Shown here piece by piece: positions 32,850 to 43,808 of a DNA stretch of 64,000 nucleotides. The notes below the pieces were generated by a model, which did not search any database, had not been told where the DNA came from, and saw only the letters and a list, made by a program, of their open reading frames with translations. The stretch lies in contig CM075937.1 in assembly GCA_038030265.1 (NCBI GenBank), positions 2,790,001-2,854,000 of the forward strand, written 5' to 3'. Source of the DNA: Corythucha ciliata. Its lineage: Eukaryota; Arthropoda; Insecta; Hemiptera; Tingidae. Position numbers and translations under genes: made by a program. Numbering within the stretch: position 1 is the first letter of the stretch; every line of letters starts with the position of its first letter.

Positions 32850-34473
32850 ATGCTTACCATGCCCCCAAAAAAGATTAATAAAGAAGTCGAAATCCTTTTA
32901 AAGAAAAGATTATCAATTCTCGAGCGTTTAAGTAGGTTCGAGCAGTATCTTGCTGACGTAGATTTAACCAAGCTACAATTAGGAGTACTTAAAGCTCGCC
33001 TCTCTAAAGCCAAAGACATTTGGGACGAATTCGAATCGAACGCATTGCTAATTGAAGGCATTGACGATACCTTCGTAGAACTTGGCGCCGAACTCGGCGT
33101 GAGAGACTCGTTCGAAGAGAGATATTTTCAAGCCATAGGTACGTCTGAGGACATACTTGAAAGTACCACTAAAGTCAATGCCGGAAATAGAGACGTACCT
33201 CGCAGCACACCCGACAATGACCTTCGCCTATCACCGATCCAAATTCCGGTCTTTTCCGGAGCCTTCGACGAGTGGACCTCGTTCTTTAACATTTTTATAG
33301 ACATCGTCCATGACAACAACAACTACCACGACGCGTCTAAATTGAAATACCTAAAAAGTTCATTGCGTGGAGAAGCTTACAGTCTTGTAGAGTCGTTCGA
33401 TCTGACGTCGGAAAACTATTCCATCGCATTGAACCTCCTGAAGGAAAGATATGACAATCCGATTCGAGGCGTGCAGAAACACATAGCTAGTCTATTTGAC
33501 CTCCCCAAAATAGAAAAGGAGTCATCCTCCGCACTTCGCAGCCTTCTCGACAGTGCGCAGAAGCACACTCGATCTTTGAAGGCTCTCGGACAGCCAACGG
33601 ATGCATGGGACGCAATGTTAGTCCACCTCATCTCAAGCAAACTCGACATTTCTACATTTAGAGAATGGCAGAAAATCACGCCGACTAAAACGCTCCCAAG
33701 TTTGATGCTTCTCGTCAAGTTTTTGGAAAATCGCTTTAGAGTCCTCGATGCCATAAATTCACATTCGTCATCAATCCCTAAAACCAAGCCTCTTAAATGT
33801 GATAAGGACACCAAAAACACATCTCGATGCCTTGTATCCGGAAACAAAGGGGCTAAAACTGGAACTTGTAGTTTATGTCACGAACCGCACCACATAAATA
33901 TTTGCAAAAAATTCTTGTCGTTATCTGTTGCCGACAGGTTTTCGACTGTTAAAAGCAACGGTTGGTGCATAAATTGTTTACGCAATAATCACAAAGTCTC
34001 CGATTGTCGGGCATCTTTATGCCGATTTTGCAACAAAAATCATCACACTCTGCTCCATCGAGATCAGTCTGAAAAATCGGCTTGTGAAACCTCCAATACA
34101 TCACCTCAAGCAGCTGAATCGTGCAACATTTCGAACGAAACTCAGTCATTGTCATTAACTTCGTCATTATCTCATCTAAATCGGGCATTGTTAGCCACAG
34201 CTAAGGTGTTCATTCACTGCATAGATGGAAAACGAACGACATGCCGTGCTCTACTTGACAGTGGTAGCCAGTCTAGTTACCTGACCGCTTCGCTTTGTGA
34301 CAAGCTTCAATTAAAAAAGTACAAAACGTTCATGAATGCATCTGGCTTCAACAGCACGATCATCCCTATCAGTCATTTCACAAAGGCCAGGATCTCATCC
34401 AAATGTTCCTCGTTTTCGCGCACTCTCGACTTGCTGATAGTTCCAAAAATTACTGACTACTCGCCGGTTGTCC
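32850..34473 (+). pseudogene. Plus-strand BEL gag and protease N-terminal part
   Basis: Two candidate starts, ATG 32850 and 32859; the second (MPPKKINKEVEILLKKR) resembles BEL gag starts better. A coiled-coil-like N-terminus is followed by the BEL gag core (IQIPVFSGAFDEWTSFFNIF, LKYLKSSLRGEAYSLVESF) and knuckles CSLCHEPHHINIC, CINCLRNNHKVSDC and CRFCNKNHHTLLH. The retropepsin motif is CRALLDSGSQSSYL. Gag packages the RNA and the protease matures it. The frame is intact up to the LINE insertion at 34473; the 90 codons after that are LINE 3' UTR read through. The rest of the protease resumes at 37643 in a compatible frame. Confidence 0.9.
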
Positions 34474-37400
34474 TCTCTCTCTCTCTGCGGAACTCCTTAA
34501 GATGTGGCCAGTACCTAGACCTTTTTGCAGGCCTTTACCTGGCCTGTACCCCATCTTTGGCCCGGATACCGCAACAGAGTCGGTCCCATCGCTCAGCTCA
34601 ACCCGTTAGCCACGGCTGCTGGCCAGCCAGCCGTGCCCGAGAGAGACCACGCGGAGGTGGGTCTTTTGAGCTGAGGATGCTGGCTTCCGCCATGGACCGA
34701 AACCGGACAGGGAAGAGAACCCTGCCCGGGTTGCCCGAGTAGGGAACCCTACTCAAGCATGGCCGGTCCCAGCCCTCTTCGCTCCAGCCAGGAGCGGGAG
34801 AAGGCCAGGAGGCGGCCATACGCCCGCCGGTCTCGGACAAGAGCCGCGTCTCCCGGCGGGCCTCCACTCCCCCATGTCGGCCGCCGCAGATCCCCGTGGA
34901 GGCTGCAGCGACGAAGCACATGGTCGGCGGTCTCCTCCTCGACACCACAAGGGCATGTTGGAGAGTCCCGCCGCCGGAAGAACCACAACTTGGCGTTAAA
35001 CGAGCCGTGTCCAGTCAGAATTTGCATGGCAGCGTGCTCAAGGGTGAACCACTTGGCCGCTGCCAGTCTCGTCCGAACGTCGGGCACGAACCCGAATGTA
35101 CGCCTACCCGTTGAACTGTAAGTCCAACGCGCCTGCCAAGCCTCAACGACTAGGTCGTCAAGGAGGCGGAGGCCACATGCGGCCCCCCACTCCTCGGCCA
35201 AGAGACCGAGGCGCTCTGCCCAATCTTCACGGCGCCGTACCCGGTCCAAGTTTCCCTGAACCAGGCGGCGCCCGTGAACCCATGCGTCGAGCAGGAGGTC
35301 CGCAGGAGGTATCCCCGCCAGCACCTGAAGCGCGTCGGAACTGACAGTCCGGTACGCCATGGTCACCCTTACCAAGGCCTGCCGCTGCAAGCTGAGGACC
35401 TTCGCCCTCTGAGCTTTCGTGGGCCGGTGCCACCACCACGTTGCACCGTACAGCAGGGTAGGTATGAATACCGCCCTGAAGTAACGAGCTCGGCAGTGGA
35501 AGTTCGTGCCCCATACGTTGCCCCCCACCGACCTAAAGAGGGCAAAGGTCCTCTCCAGCTTCCCCGCAACCGCCTCTAGCTGCGGGGTCGCTGTCCTCCC
35601 CGGGTTAATCTCGACCCCTAGGTAGCGGCCCTGCCGTTCCCTCACAAGGCGTGATCCCCGATAGCGCACCACCAGGGGGCTACCCTGCGAGAGACGACCC
35701 CGCATTAGGACCATTTGGGTCTTCGGCACCGCGAGAGCCAGTTTGACCGCCCCGCACCATTCGTCCACGACTCGCAACAGCCGATCGATCTCCCGACCGG
35801 CCTCGTCCCGGGAGCGCGCCGCGACAACAACCGCAAGGTCGTCCACGTACGCCACTCCCTCGAAACCCTCCCCCTGCAAAAGCCACAAAAGGGCGGCAAA
35901 GAGAAGGTTCCACAAAGCAGCCGAGAGAACCGACCCCTGCGGGCAACCTCTGGTGAGAGGTTCCCGCACCTCCTCACTACCGTAGCGGAGCCGCACCTCC
36001 CTCGACTCGAAGTACGAGGCGATCACCCTAAAGATGTCGTTTGGGACACCAGCATCTCGCAGCGCCATCAAGACCCCGGGCCACGACACTGAGTCGAAGG
36101 CCCCCTGCACATCCAGCAGGACCGCCACCTTTTACTTCCCGTAGGGGGCATCGACGAGGGTCTGCACCGCGTCCAGTGCCGCGTCCGTCGAGCCCCCTCT
36201 TACCCCCCCAAACTGGCGCGGATGGAGCGCCTCCTTGATGAAGGGCTCCAACCGGCCAAGGAGGAGCCGCTCCAGGACCTTGCTCTCGCAGGGCAGGAGG
36301 CTAATCGGCCTATAGCTACCGGGAGACGCCGGGTCGCGGTCGGGCGACTTCAGAAGAAGTATCACCACAGCGACCCGCCATCTCACCGGGAAGTACCCCG
36401 CCACAAGACATCGATTGTAGAGCCCCAAAAAGGACTCCACCGCCGAGTCCGGGAGATGCTTAAGCATCTCAGGGCACACCCCGGTGAACCCCGGAGCTCT
36501 GCCCGACGCCAACCCACCAAGGGCGTCCCGAAGCTCCTCCTCCGTGAAGAGCTCACTGCCTGCCGTTTGTGGGACCACCGCCGCTTCCGCTCTTGATTCG
36601 CGATCCGCAGCAGAGTCCTCCCCGGGTTCGTCCCGCGGGAAGATACGTCGGATGAAGTTCCTCAGCGTATCCTCCACAGTCCCCCCACCACGCGACGCTT
36701 CCAGAAACGGGAGGACGCTCGGAGACCTGATCTTCCCCACGGCGACTCTGTAGGGAATGCCCCAAGGGTTCGCCGAGAGACCATCCTCAACGAACGTCCT
36801 CCACGCGGCCCGCCTGGACCGCCGAAGAGCCTTTTTTAGGTCCCCCCTCGCGAGCGCATAACGCCCGCCTGCAGCCTCGCGACCCGGGCCTCGAGTCCTT
36901 TGATAGGCCCGGCGCAGCCTACGAACCCGCGAGGAAAGACCCGCAACCTCGGCATTCCACCACGGAACTATCCCGCCACGTGATTGGTGAACACGCGGGA
37001 CTGTATCGTCAGCGGAGCCCATGACGATGGCCTCCATCGCCTCCACGGCCTCGTCCACGAGCTCCAATCCCGACGCCCCCGGAGGAGGGCCCGCGAGGTC
37101 GGTCTCGAAGAGGAGGCGATCCGCCTGGCACCTGTACGCGTCCCATCGGGCACGCCTGAAGTCAAACCGGCCCGATCCCGAACCTCCCACGCCACGGCCA
37201 CTGACACCTGTGACGATGCCAAATGACACGAGGCAGTGGTCGGCCGAGGTGTCCATGCCCAACTCCCACGAACACAACCGAGGGAGTGGTTGACCACCCA
37301 GAAGGGTTAAGTCAATGTACGACTCCCCCGACGGCCCGCGGAAGGTGGGTCCGCACTCGGACCGGTTCGCGAGCACAAGTCCCCACCCAGACATGAGATC

Positions 37401-37630
37401 GCGCACCTGCGCGCCCCTCCGGCTTCCCCTCCTCGAGCCCCACGCGAGGTCCCACGCATTAAAATCCCCCCCTATGACCACTGGGATGCCCCTCAGGCAT
37501 TCCAGGGCGTTCTCCAGAGCCGCGAAAAACTCCGCCCCATCCACCAGGGAGGGGGGCCAGTAGCAGGATATTAGTCCAAGCTGCTGACCCCCCACCGTAA
37601 CAATCACCGCTGCCACCCAGCGGGTCGGCG
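34474..37630 (-). mobile_element. 5'-truncated R1-clade LINE in the BEL protease
   Basis: Minus-strand LINE flanked by the 12-bp duplication CGCCGGTTGTCC (34462-34473 and 37631-37642). Its 3' end is a (GA)n tail at about 34474-34486. The 5' end is truncated inside the endonuclease, the usual result of incomplete target-primed reverse transcription. It is GC-rich against an AT-rich host. The 3' UTR is about 270 bp. It is not in 28S rDNA, so R1-clade refers to protein similarity, not to the classical rDNA target. Confidence 0.88.
34749..37630 (-). pseudogene. R1-clade LINE ORF2: endonuclease and RT
   Basis: Truncated at its start. Endonuclease: GLISCYWPPSLVDG, VVIGGDFNAWDLAWGS, SYIDLTLLGG and SADHCLVSFGI. 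RT: GRAPGFTGVCPEMLKHLP, YRPISLLPCESKVLERLL, QFGGVRGGSTDAALDAV, motif A VAVLLDVQGAFDSV, GCPQGSVLSAALWNLLF, and catalytic YVDD (VAYVDDLAVVV). The C-terminus has a knuckle CPCGVEEETADHVLRRC. There is a single in-frame TAA at 36132-36134, just before motif A; otherwise the frame is open to the TAG near 34749. It is one of the best-preserved enzymes in the window. Confidence 0.9.
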
Positions 37631-37642
37631 CGCCGGTTGTCC

Positions 37643-38184
37643 AATTCGACCCAAGCAAATTCAAAATTCCCTCACACGTCGTTTTAGCCGACCCTGATCT
37701 GTTTGATAAAACCGAAATCGACCTTCTTCTCGGAGCCGATATTTTTTGGGACCTGATCATGAGCGGATCAGTAGAAATTCCCGGATTCAGCATGAATTTA
37801 AGAGAAACCAAACTCGGTTGGATCATTACTGGAAGGTCCGCTCCAGTTCAAACTACTCACTGTTGTCTTGTTTCCAATGCTACTCTCGAATCGATCGATC
37901 AAAATATACGCAAATTTTGGGAAATCGATAGCTTCGAAACATGCGAAATTTATTCGGCTGACGAGCAACGTTGGGAAGCCTTCTACCAAGCGACAACACA
38001 AAGACGCTCAGACGGGAGATACGTAGTCGAAAATGCCATAAAAAACAGCCTAGGTCTGCTTGGACAAAGTAAAGTTATCCCATTAGACGTGTTTCTCTCC
38101 CTGGAAGCTCGTTTGGAAAGAGATCCCAACCTAAAAATAATTTACAAAAACTTCATCGATGAGTACATTTCTTGGGGCACATGA
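37643..38184 (+). pseudogene. Plus-strand BEL protease end and RT lead-in
   Basis: Resumes with DPSKFKIPSHVVLADPDLF and IDLLLGADIFWDLI (BEL retropepsin C-terminus), then GWIITGRSAP, FWEIDSFE and the RT lead-in with RSDGRYVVE. It ends near 38184 after EYISWGT. The following MTEVNPLQL and VHFVPHHHVFKESSSSTKLR continue the RT fingers in another frame. Confidence 0.85.
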
Positions 38185-39772
38185 CTGAAGTAAACCCTTT
38201 ACAGTTGAAGGAGGATGAAAAGGTCCATTTTGTTCCCCATCATCACGTGTTTAAGGAAAGCTCTTCAAGCACAAAGCTTCGAGTCGTTTCGACTTCTCTG
38301 CCAAAACTCATCAGGTTACGCTTTGAATGACATACTCGCCGTAGGACCAACGATCCAAGCCACACTTTTTCAATCACCTGATCAGAACAAGAACCTATAC
38401 TGTGCTTGTTTGTGGGGACTTGTAAAAAAATGTTTCGACAAATTCTAATCAAAACAACCCAGCACGCTTTCCAAATAATTATTTGGCGAGATTCCCCAGG
38501 CGATCCTAAAAACTATTCAAACTTCAAACCGTCAGTTATGGTACTAGTTGCGCCTCAAGGCTTGCCACTCGAACGCTCAAACAACTGGCATTAGACCATA
38601 ACCATCCAATCACCTCGCAAATCATCCAGAATACTTCTACATGGATGACCTTGTCACTGGCGCGATACAACCGAGGAAGAAATTCTACTCAAGGACCTTG
38701 TACCCGAGCATCTGGCTCTCGGCGGATTCCATATTCGAAAATGGTAGCTCCAACTCTTTAGAATTTCTCAATTCAGTCCTGAACCAGATCGAGAAATGAA
38801 AATTTCCAGTTATTTTCGACAAAAACCCCATGTTCGAACTTTGGGTCATTGTGGTTACTTTAGAGGACTGCTTCTCTTTCGCCGTCGATGAAACCATCCT
38901 TCCTGTCGTACCAGAGAGCAGTATAACAAAAAGAACAGTCCTGTCGACAATCGCCAAGCTTTTCGATCCTCTCGGTTTACTCGGTCCGTGATCACCAAAG
39001 CAAAAATACTAATGCAAGGTCTTTCGGCACAAAGGCTACGGATGGGACGATCCTTTACCTAAAAGCTTCTTAAAGGAATGGGTCCACACTTTGTGCCCTC
39101 CATGGCGTGCCTGAGCAGCCTAAGAATTCCTCGTTGCGTTTCAGCCACAAGTGCCACTAAACATTCAACTTTATGGCTTTTGCCGACGCATCCACAGTCG
39201 CCTTCTGAGCATGCGTGTATCTTCGATCGTCAAATGATTTCGGGACTCACGTAAACTTGATCACTTCCAAATCGCGGGTCGCTCCAATCAAGGTTCAGTC
39301 ATTGCCACGCCTCGAGCTGTGTGCAGCTCTACTGCTTGTTGAGTTTGTCCAGCAAATTCTTCCGTCTCTAAAAAAACTTGAACCTGGTTCTATCACCCTG
39401 TGGCCCGATTCGAAAGTCGTGCTGTCCTGGATCAGTGGATGCCCCACCAAATGGACTACATTTGTAGCTAATCGTGTGTCAAAAAGTCAAGGATTGAACA
39501 ATGGAAGTCGTGAATCCGCTCACATCCTGCGGACCTCATTTCACGAGGACTTTTCGCCAACCAGATCATTAAAAATGTTTTGTGGTGGAAAGGACCAACA
39601 TTGGTTAGTCAACGAACAATCGACTCATCAACATCAACATGGGGACTGCGACCTTGTCAAGGAATCGAACCTTCCTGACGTCAGTTCGAGAAGAACTGAG
39701 ACTTTTAGTGGTTATTTCGAAGAACCCCATCTCGACTTCGTTTCTTCAATAGCAACCAGGACCGTCTTTTAA
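38185..39772 (+). pseudogene. Plus-strand BEL RT and RNase H, heavily decayed
   Basis: RT scraps lie in all three frames: HHHVFKESSSSTKLR, YALNDILAVGPTIQ, QILIKTTQHAFQIIIW, and then a mutated palm. RNase H scraps are better kept at 39215-39772: APIKVQSLPRLELCAALLL, TLWPDSKVVLSWI and CPTKWTTFVANRVSK. About ten stops and shifts occur in 1.5 kb, so this part is much more decayed than the gag of the same element. Confidence 0.8.
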
Positions 39773-39795
39773 CAAATCGTGCGAATAATAGCTTA

Positions 39796-40241
39796 TTGCC
39801 TTCAGATTTGCTAGGGTCTAAGGGTCAAAAAATTGGGTTTACGGAGATCGGTCCCATCGATTCGAAAGAATTCCAGGAAGCAAAAACGGCTCTTTTGATA
39901 ATTTTGCCAAAAATGATGTTTCCAGAAGAATACTCTAGCTTACGGAGTGGAAAGGGTGTCAAAACCTCAAGTCGTATTTCGAATCCAAGTCCTTTCCTTG
40001 ATCAAAGTGGAAACAATCATCAGACAGTTTACAAAAAGATGCCCTCGTACTCCTTAAAAACGACCAATCTCCTCCGCTTTCATGGAGTCTCGGACGTGTG
40101 ACGGACCTTCACACAGGACCGGATGGTCACGTTAGAGTAGTCACAGTACGAACGCCCTCCGGCTTCTTCAAACGGAATTATACGAAGTCTCTGCCCTCTT
40201 CCAATTGATGATGAAGACTGCGCTTCATGGCGGGAAGAGTA
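39796..40241 (+). pseudogene. Plus-strand BEL integrase stub and C-terminal domain
   Basis: FPEEYSSL and SRISNPSPFLDQSG are the pre-integrase segment. The zinc domain and DDE core are missing, and the text jumps near 40010 to DALVLLKNDQSPPLSWSLGR and GHVRVVTVRTPSG, the BEL C-terminal domain (DUF5641-like). An internal deletion of about 1 kb is implied. GGCGGGAAGAGTA before the LTR serves as polypurine tract. Confidence 0.78.
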
Positions 40242-40411
40242 TGGTGACGCCAGCCGCCCTTGACTAGCGGGAAAACGAGCGAAAAACGGAATCCATTTTT
40301 CTTTTATCTTATCTCGTAACGCTTTCGGATAATTCGTTGTAAAACACCTTTGAGTTATAAAACAAATTTCGTTGAAAATGTATATACAGTCCACCACCGC
40401 AGGACCCAACA
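40242..40411 (+). repeat. 3' LTR of the plus-strand BEL
   Basis: TGGTGACGCC...ACCCAACA, 170 bp, with several point differences and a short indel versus the 5' LTR. Confidence 0.85.
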
Positions 40412-40430
40412 GTTACACATGGGTCAACTC

Positions 40431-41643
40431 CAAGAAATTATTCATCGAGTTCCTATGCTCTATAGATACAGTTATTGACAAGCTGAATAATTGACTTGGC
40501 GATATATCGTGTCCGTCAAACTAAAGCCCACTCTTGCTGTCGTTTTCTGCAAAGTAACGAAGTGCTCTCACTGAATTGTTGTTTCAGTCCTTCGTTTCCA
40601 TTTTATGTCAATAGTTAGATCTACACTATTTCTCTTATTTAGCGGCTCATAATAATGCACCTGTATTCGAAGGGGAATTCGAGTACCAACCCCAAGTAAG
40701 TAAACATTTCCGAATCATGAAAAGCTAACGGAACTGAATGAATGACGCTATAAATATGGTTCGGAATCATTTCAATAAAGTTGTTGAGCTGGTACGTGAA
40801 TCCTTTTAAATGTGAGGTTGTCAAATAAATAAGTTAGTGCTCTTGAGGAAATCATTTTCTCTGCTCACATCAAGACAGATGACGATCCCTTACATAATTT
40901 CAACTTACTTCCCCCCCTACTTTCGTGAAGATACGCACTTGTCGACCCCCTCACGGTTCGGCTCGTATTATAACCGTCCTAACAGGCCAACTCTTAACCA
41001 ATATCTCTCTCTTTCCCACCGTTTCACTATCATGACGCCCTCACATGACGTCGACATCTGCCTTAAGGGTTGAGACGAAGGGAAGCGGCGGGGATTCGAC
41101 AGTAAAAAGAAGGAACGAGGCAAGGCTTCAAGGGGAAAGCTTTAATAAAGTCTCCGGGTCTGGTTCGTTGAGGCCACATTTGTCCTAAGGGATTTGAAGA
41201 TATTTTCTATCTGAACTCTACTATCTCGCTTATTTTCTGAAAAAAAATTCTTGCTGTCCTACGGTTTTTCTTTTTCGTGTACTCTATGTTTGGAAGGAAA
41301 ACTTTTTTTAAACTAACCGTAGATAGGTCATGCAGACATCTTATGAATGATATTTTTTCTCTCTTTACAGTAAAAAAAAAAAAAAAAAAAGTGATACTTC
41401 CAGATAATATTAATAGTGAAACAATGACGACGCCTCTAGGCTATTAAGAATCGGGTCCTCATCCTTTTTATGTGGACAGCCGATAAACAGTAAAAAGGAG
41501 TAAAACTCCCAAGAAGAATGATCATAACTCGAATCGCTGTCGCTCGAGGGCCGACATCGCTTCATCAAGCGGATTCCCAGCGACCATGTCGTGTTTGATG
41601 TTTGGCGCGAATGGGTTTGGACAGAAAATAGGAAAGCTGCGAG
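40431..41643. other. No recognised gene
   Basis: AT-rich DNA with an A-run near 41371-41390. No supported coding or RNA feature. Confidence 0.55.
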
Positions 41644-43808
41644 GAGAAAGCGCGTAAAACGTGAACAAGGAACATTTGTCTCCCCTTGAAAAAGCAATAG
41701 ATCACGCATGAACTTGGTTAAATGGTAAAGCCCTTCGTTCTACTCCCTTAAGAGTTTGAAAGGGGGGGGGGTCTAATGGATTGAACGTAGTCAAAGCAAT
41801 AATTAAATTTATTTTCCGGTGAAAACCCTTCCCACGAAGTGATGTGGCACGATTACAAGTTGGAAAAATAGGGATGTCAGTTAGCTTTCTATTCATTGCG
41901 GTGTATAGGCAATGAGGATAAAGGGAATTTGCTGGACCGTGCAAATGGTGGAGGGGTACACGGTGTTGACGTCATTAAACGATTTTTGGCCTAATTGTTA
42001 ATTCCACAAAATCCGGCCAAACTTCGTTTTTCATGTAATTACCAGATTATGGTAAATTAAATCCCTCCAAATTCACTCTGCAGACTTTTGCTTTACTTAC
42101 AACCTATTCGAAGAGGAAATGGATTAATTTCTGCACGTAGGGGTTTCGATTCATACACCCTTCTGGTAGAAGATGAAATGACAAAGAAATAGACAGTCCT
42201 AGCTTCCTACTAGAGGGCGAAAAGTATACATTTAATCAATATTCATTGAATGTCGAGTTAAAACAACGAGACCGTTGGGATAAAAAGGGGGTCTTTTAAA
42301 AGTCTCAACTGGACTGTCGATCACGTCAAGCCTGAATTTTTTTCTCCACCCGTGACACCCCCCCCCCCTTCAGAAGAGGGTTAAGCCCTCAGCATGATGA
42401 AGATTAATGATTTCAAGTTCCTTCTTTTATTTTCTGCGGGAACAAATGTCTGAACGAGATACCTACTTTTACATTGACGGGCAAATTAAACTTCTCTATA
42501 TCTGAGAAAGACAAGGGAAGAGTAAAAATAAGCAAATTCGACTGGCATTAAAAACTACATCATCTATTTGGGGGGGGGGGGAGAAAGACCTACTCCGCAC
42601 ATGGGCGTAGCCAGAGGGGGGCAGGGGTAGGCAGCCGCCTACTGGGTGAAATTGAATAAAAGCGCTAACTCATTGCTATAAGTGAATACATCCCTGATGA
42701 TTTCCTGCTCAAATTGTGAAACAGCGCTGGAGATGAAGAAATTGCGTTATAATTCGAAAAAAAACGCTAATTCAGTGTTGAAATGGAGAGAAAGCGCGTA
42801 AAACGTGAACAAGGAACATTTGTCTCCCCTTGAAAAAGCAATAGATCACGCATGAACTTGGTTAAATGGTAAAGCCCTTCGTTCTACTCCCTTAAGAGTT
42901 TGAAAGGGGGGGGGGTCTAATGGATTGAACGTAGTCAAAGCAATGATTAAATTTATTTTCCGGTGAAAACCCTTCCCACGAAGTGATGTGGCACGATTAC
43001 AAGTTGGAAAAATAGGGATGTCAGTTAGCTTTCTATTCATTGCGGTGTATAGGCAATGATGATAAAGGGGATTTGCTGGACCGTGCAAATGGTGGAGGGG
43101 TACACGGTGTTGACGTCATTAAACGATTTTTGGCCTAATTGTTAATTCCACAAAATCCGGCCAAACTTCGTTTTTCATGTAATTACCAGATTATGGTAAA
43201 TTAAATCCCTCCAAATTCACCTCGATGAGGAAATGGATTAATTTCTGCACGTAGGGGTTTCGATTCATACACCCTTCTGGTAAAAGATGAAATGACAAAG
43301 AAATAGACAGTCCTAGCTTCCTACTAGAGGGCGAAAAAGTATACATTTAATCAATATTCATTGAATGTCGAGTTAAAACAACGAGACCGTTGGGATAAAA
43401 AGGGGGTCTTTTAAAAGTCTCAACTGGACTGTCGATCACGTCAAGCCTGAATTTTTTTCTCCACCCGTGACACCCCCCCCCCCTTCAGAAGAGGGTTAAG
43501 CCCTCAGCATGATGAAGATTAATGATTTCAAGTTCCTTCTTTTATTTTCTGCGGGAACAAATGTCTGAACGAGATACCTACTTTTACATTGACGGGCAAA
43601 TTAAACTTCTCTATATCTGATAAAGACAAGGGAAGAGTAATAATAAGCAAATTCGACTGGCATTAAAAACTACATCATCTATTTGGGGGGGGGGGGGAGA
43701 AAGACCTACTCCGCACATGGGCGTAGCCAGAGGGGGGCAGGGGTAGGCAGCCGCCTACTGGGTGAAATTGAATAAAAGCGCTAACTCATTGCTATAAGTG
43801 AATACATC
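41644..43808. repeat. Tandem duplication, spacing 1144 bp
   Basis: Copy 1 begins at 41644 and copy 2 at 42788, both with GAGAAAGCGCGTAAAACGTG. They run in parallel for about 1.02-1.05 kb with few differences, including an 80-codon minus-strand frame that is identical in both (41702-41944 and 42846-43088). Copy 2 lacks about 30 bp near 43220. Copy 1 ends in array-like text (42693-42797) that matches 44481-44585. C- and G-runs differ by one base. The conserved ORF probably reflects the recent duplication, not selection. Confidence 0.9.

Larger units (their letters stand above)
32465..40411 (+). mobile_element. Decayed BEL/Pao element (plus strand)
   Basis: LTRs at 32465-32633 (169 bp) and 40242-40411 (170 bp) start TGGTGACGCC and end GGACCCAACA. 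Gag, protease, RT, RNase H and the final pol domain are present in BEL order. The RT-RNase H part is heavily mutated and most of the integrase is deleted near 40010. An R1-clade LINE is inserted in the protease. The flanks repeat 19 bp (GTTACACATGGGTCAACTC at 32446-32464 and 40412-40430), far longer than the 4-6 bp usual for LTR elements. Confidence 0.85.

Noticed and set aside
41702..41944. 80-codon frame identical in two places (also 42846-43088)
   Set aside because: Identity follows from the 1144-bp tandem duplication; there is no domain, and flanking non-coding text is equally conserved.
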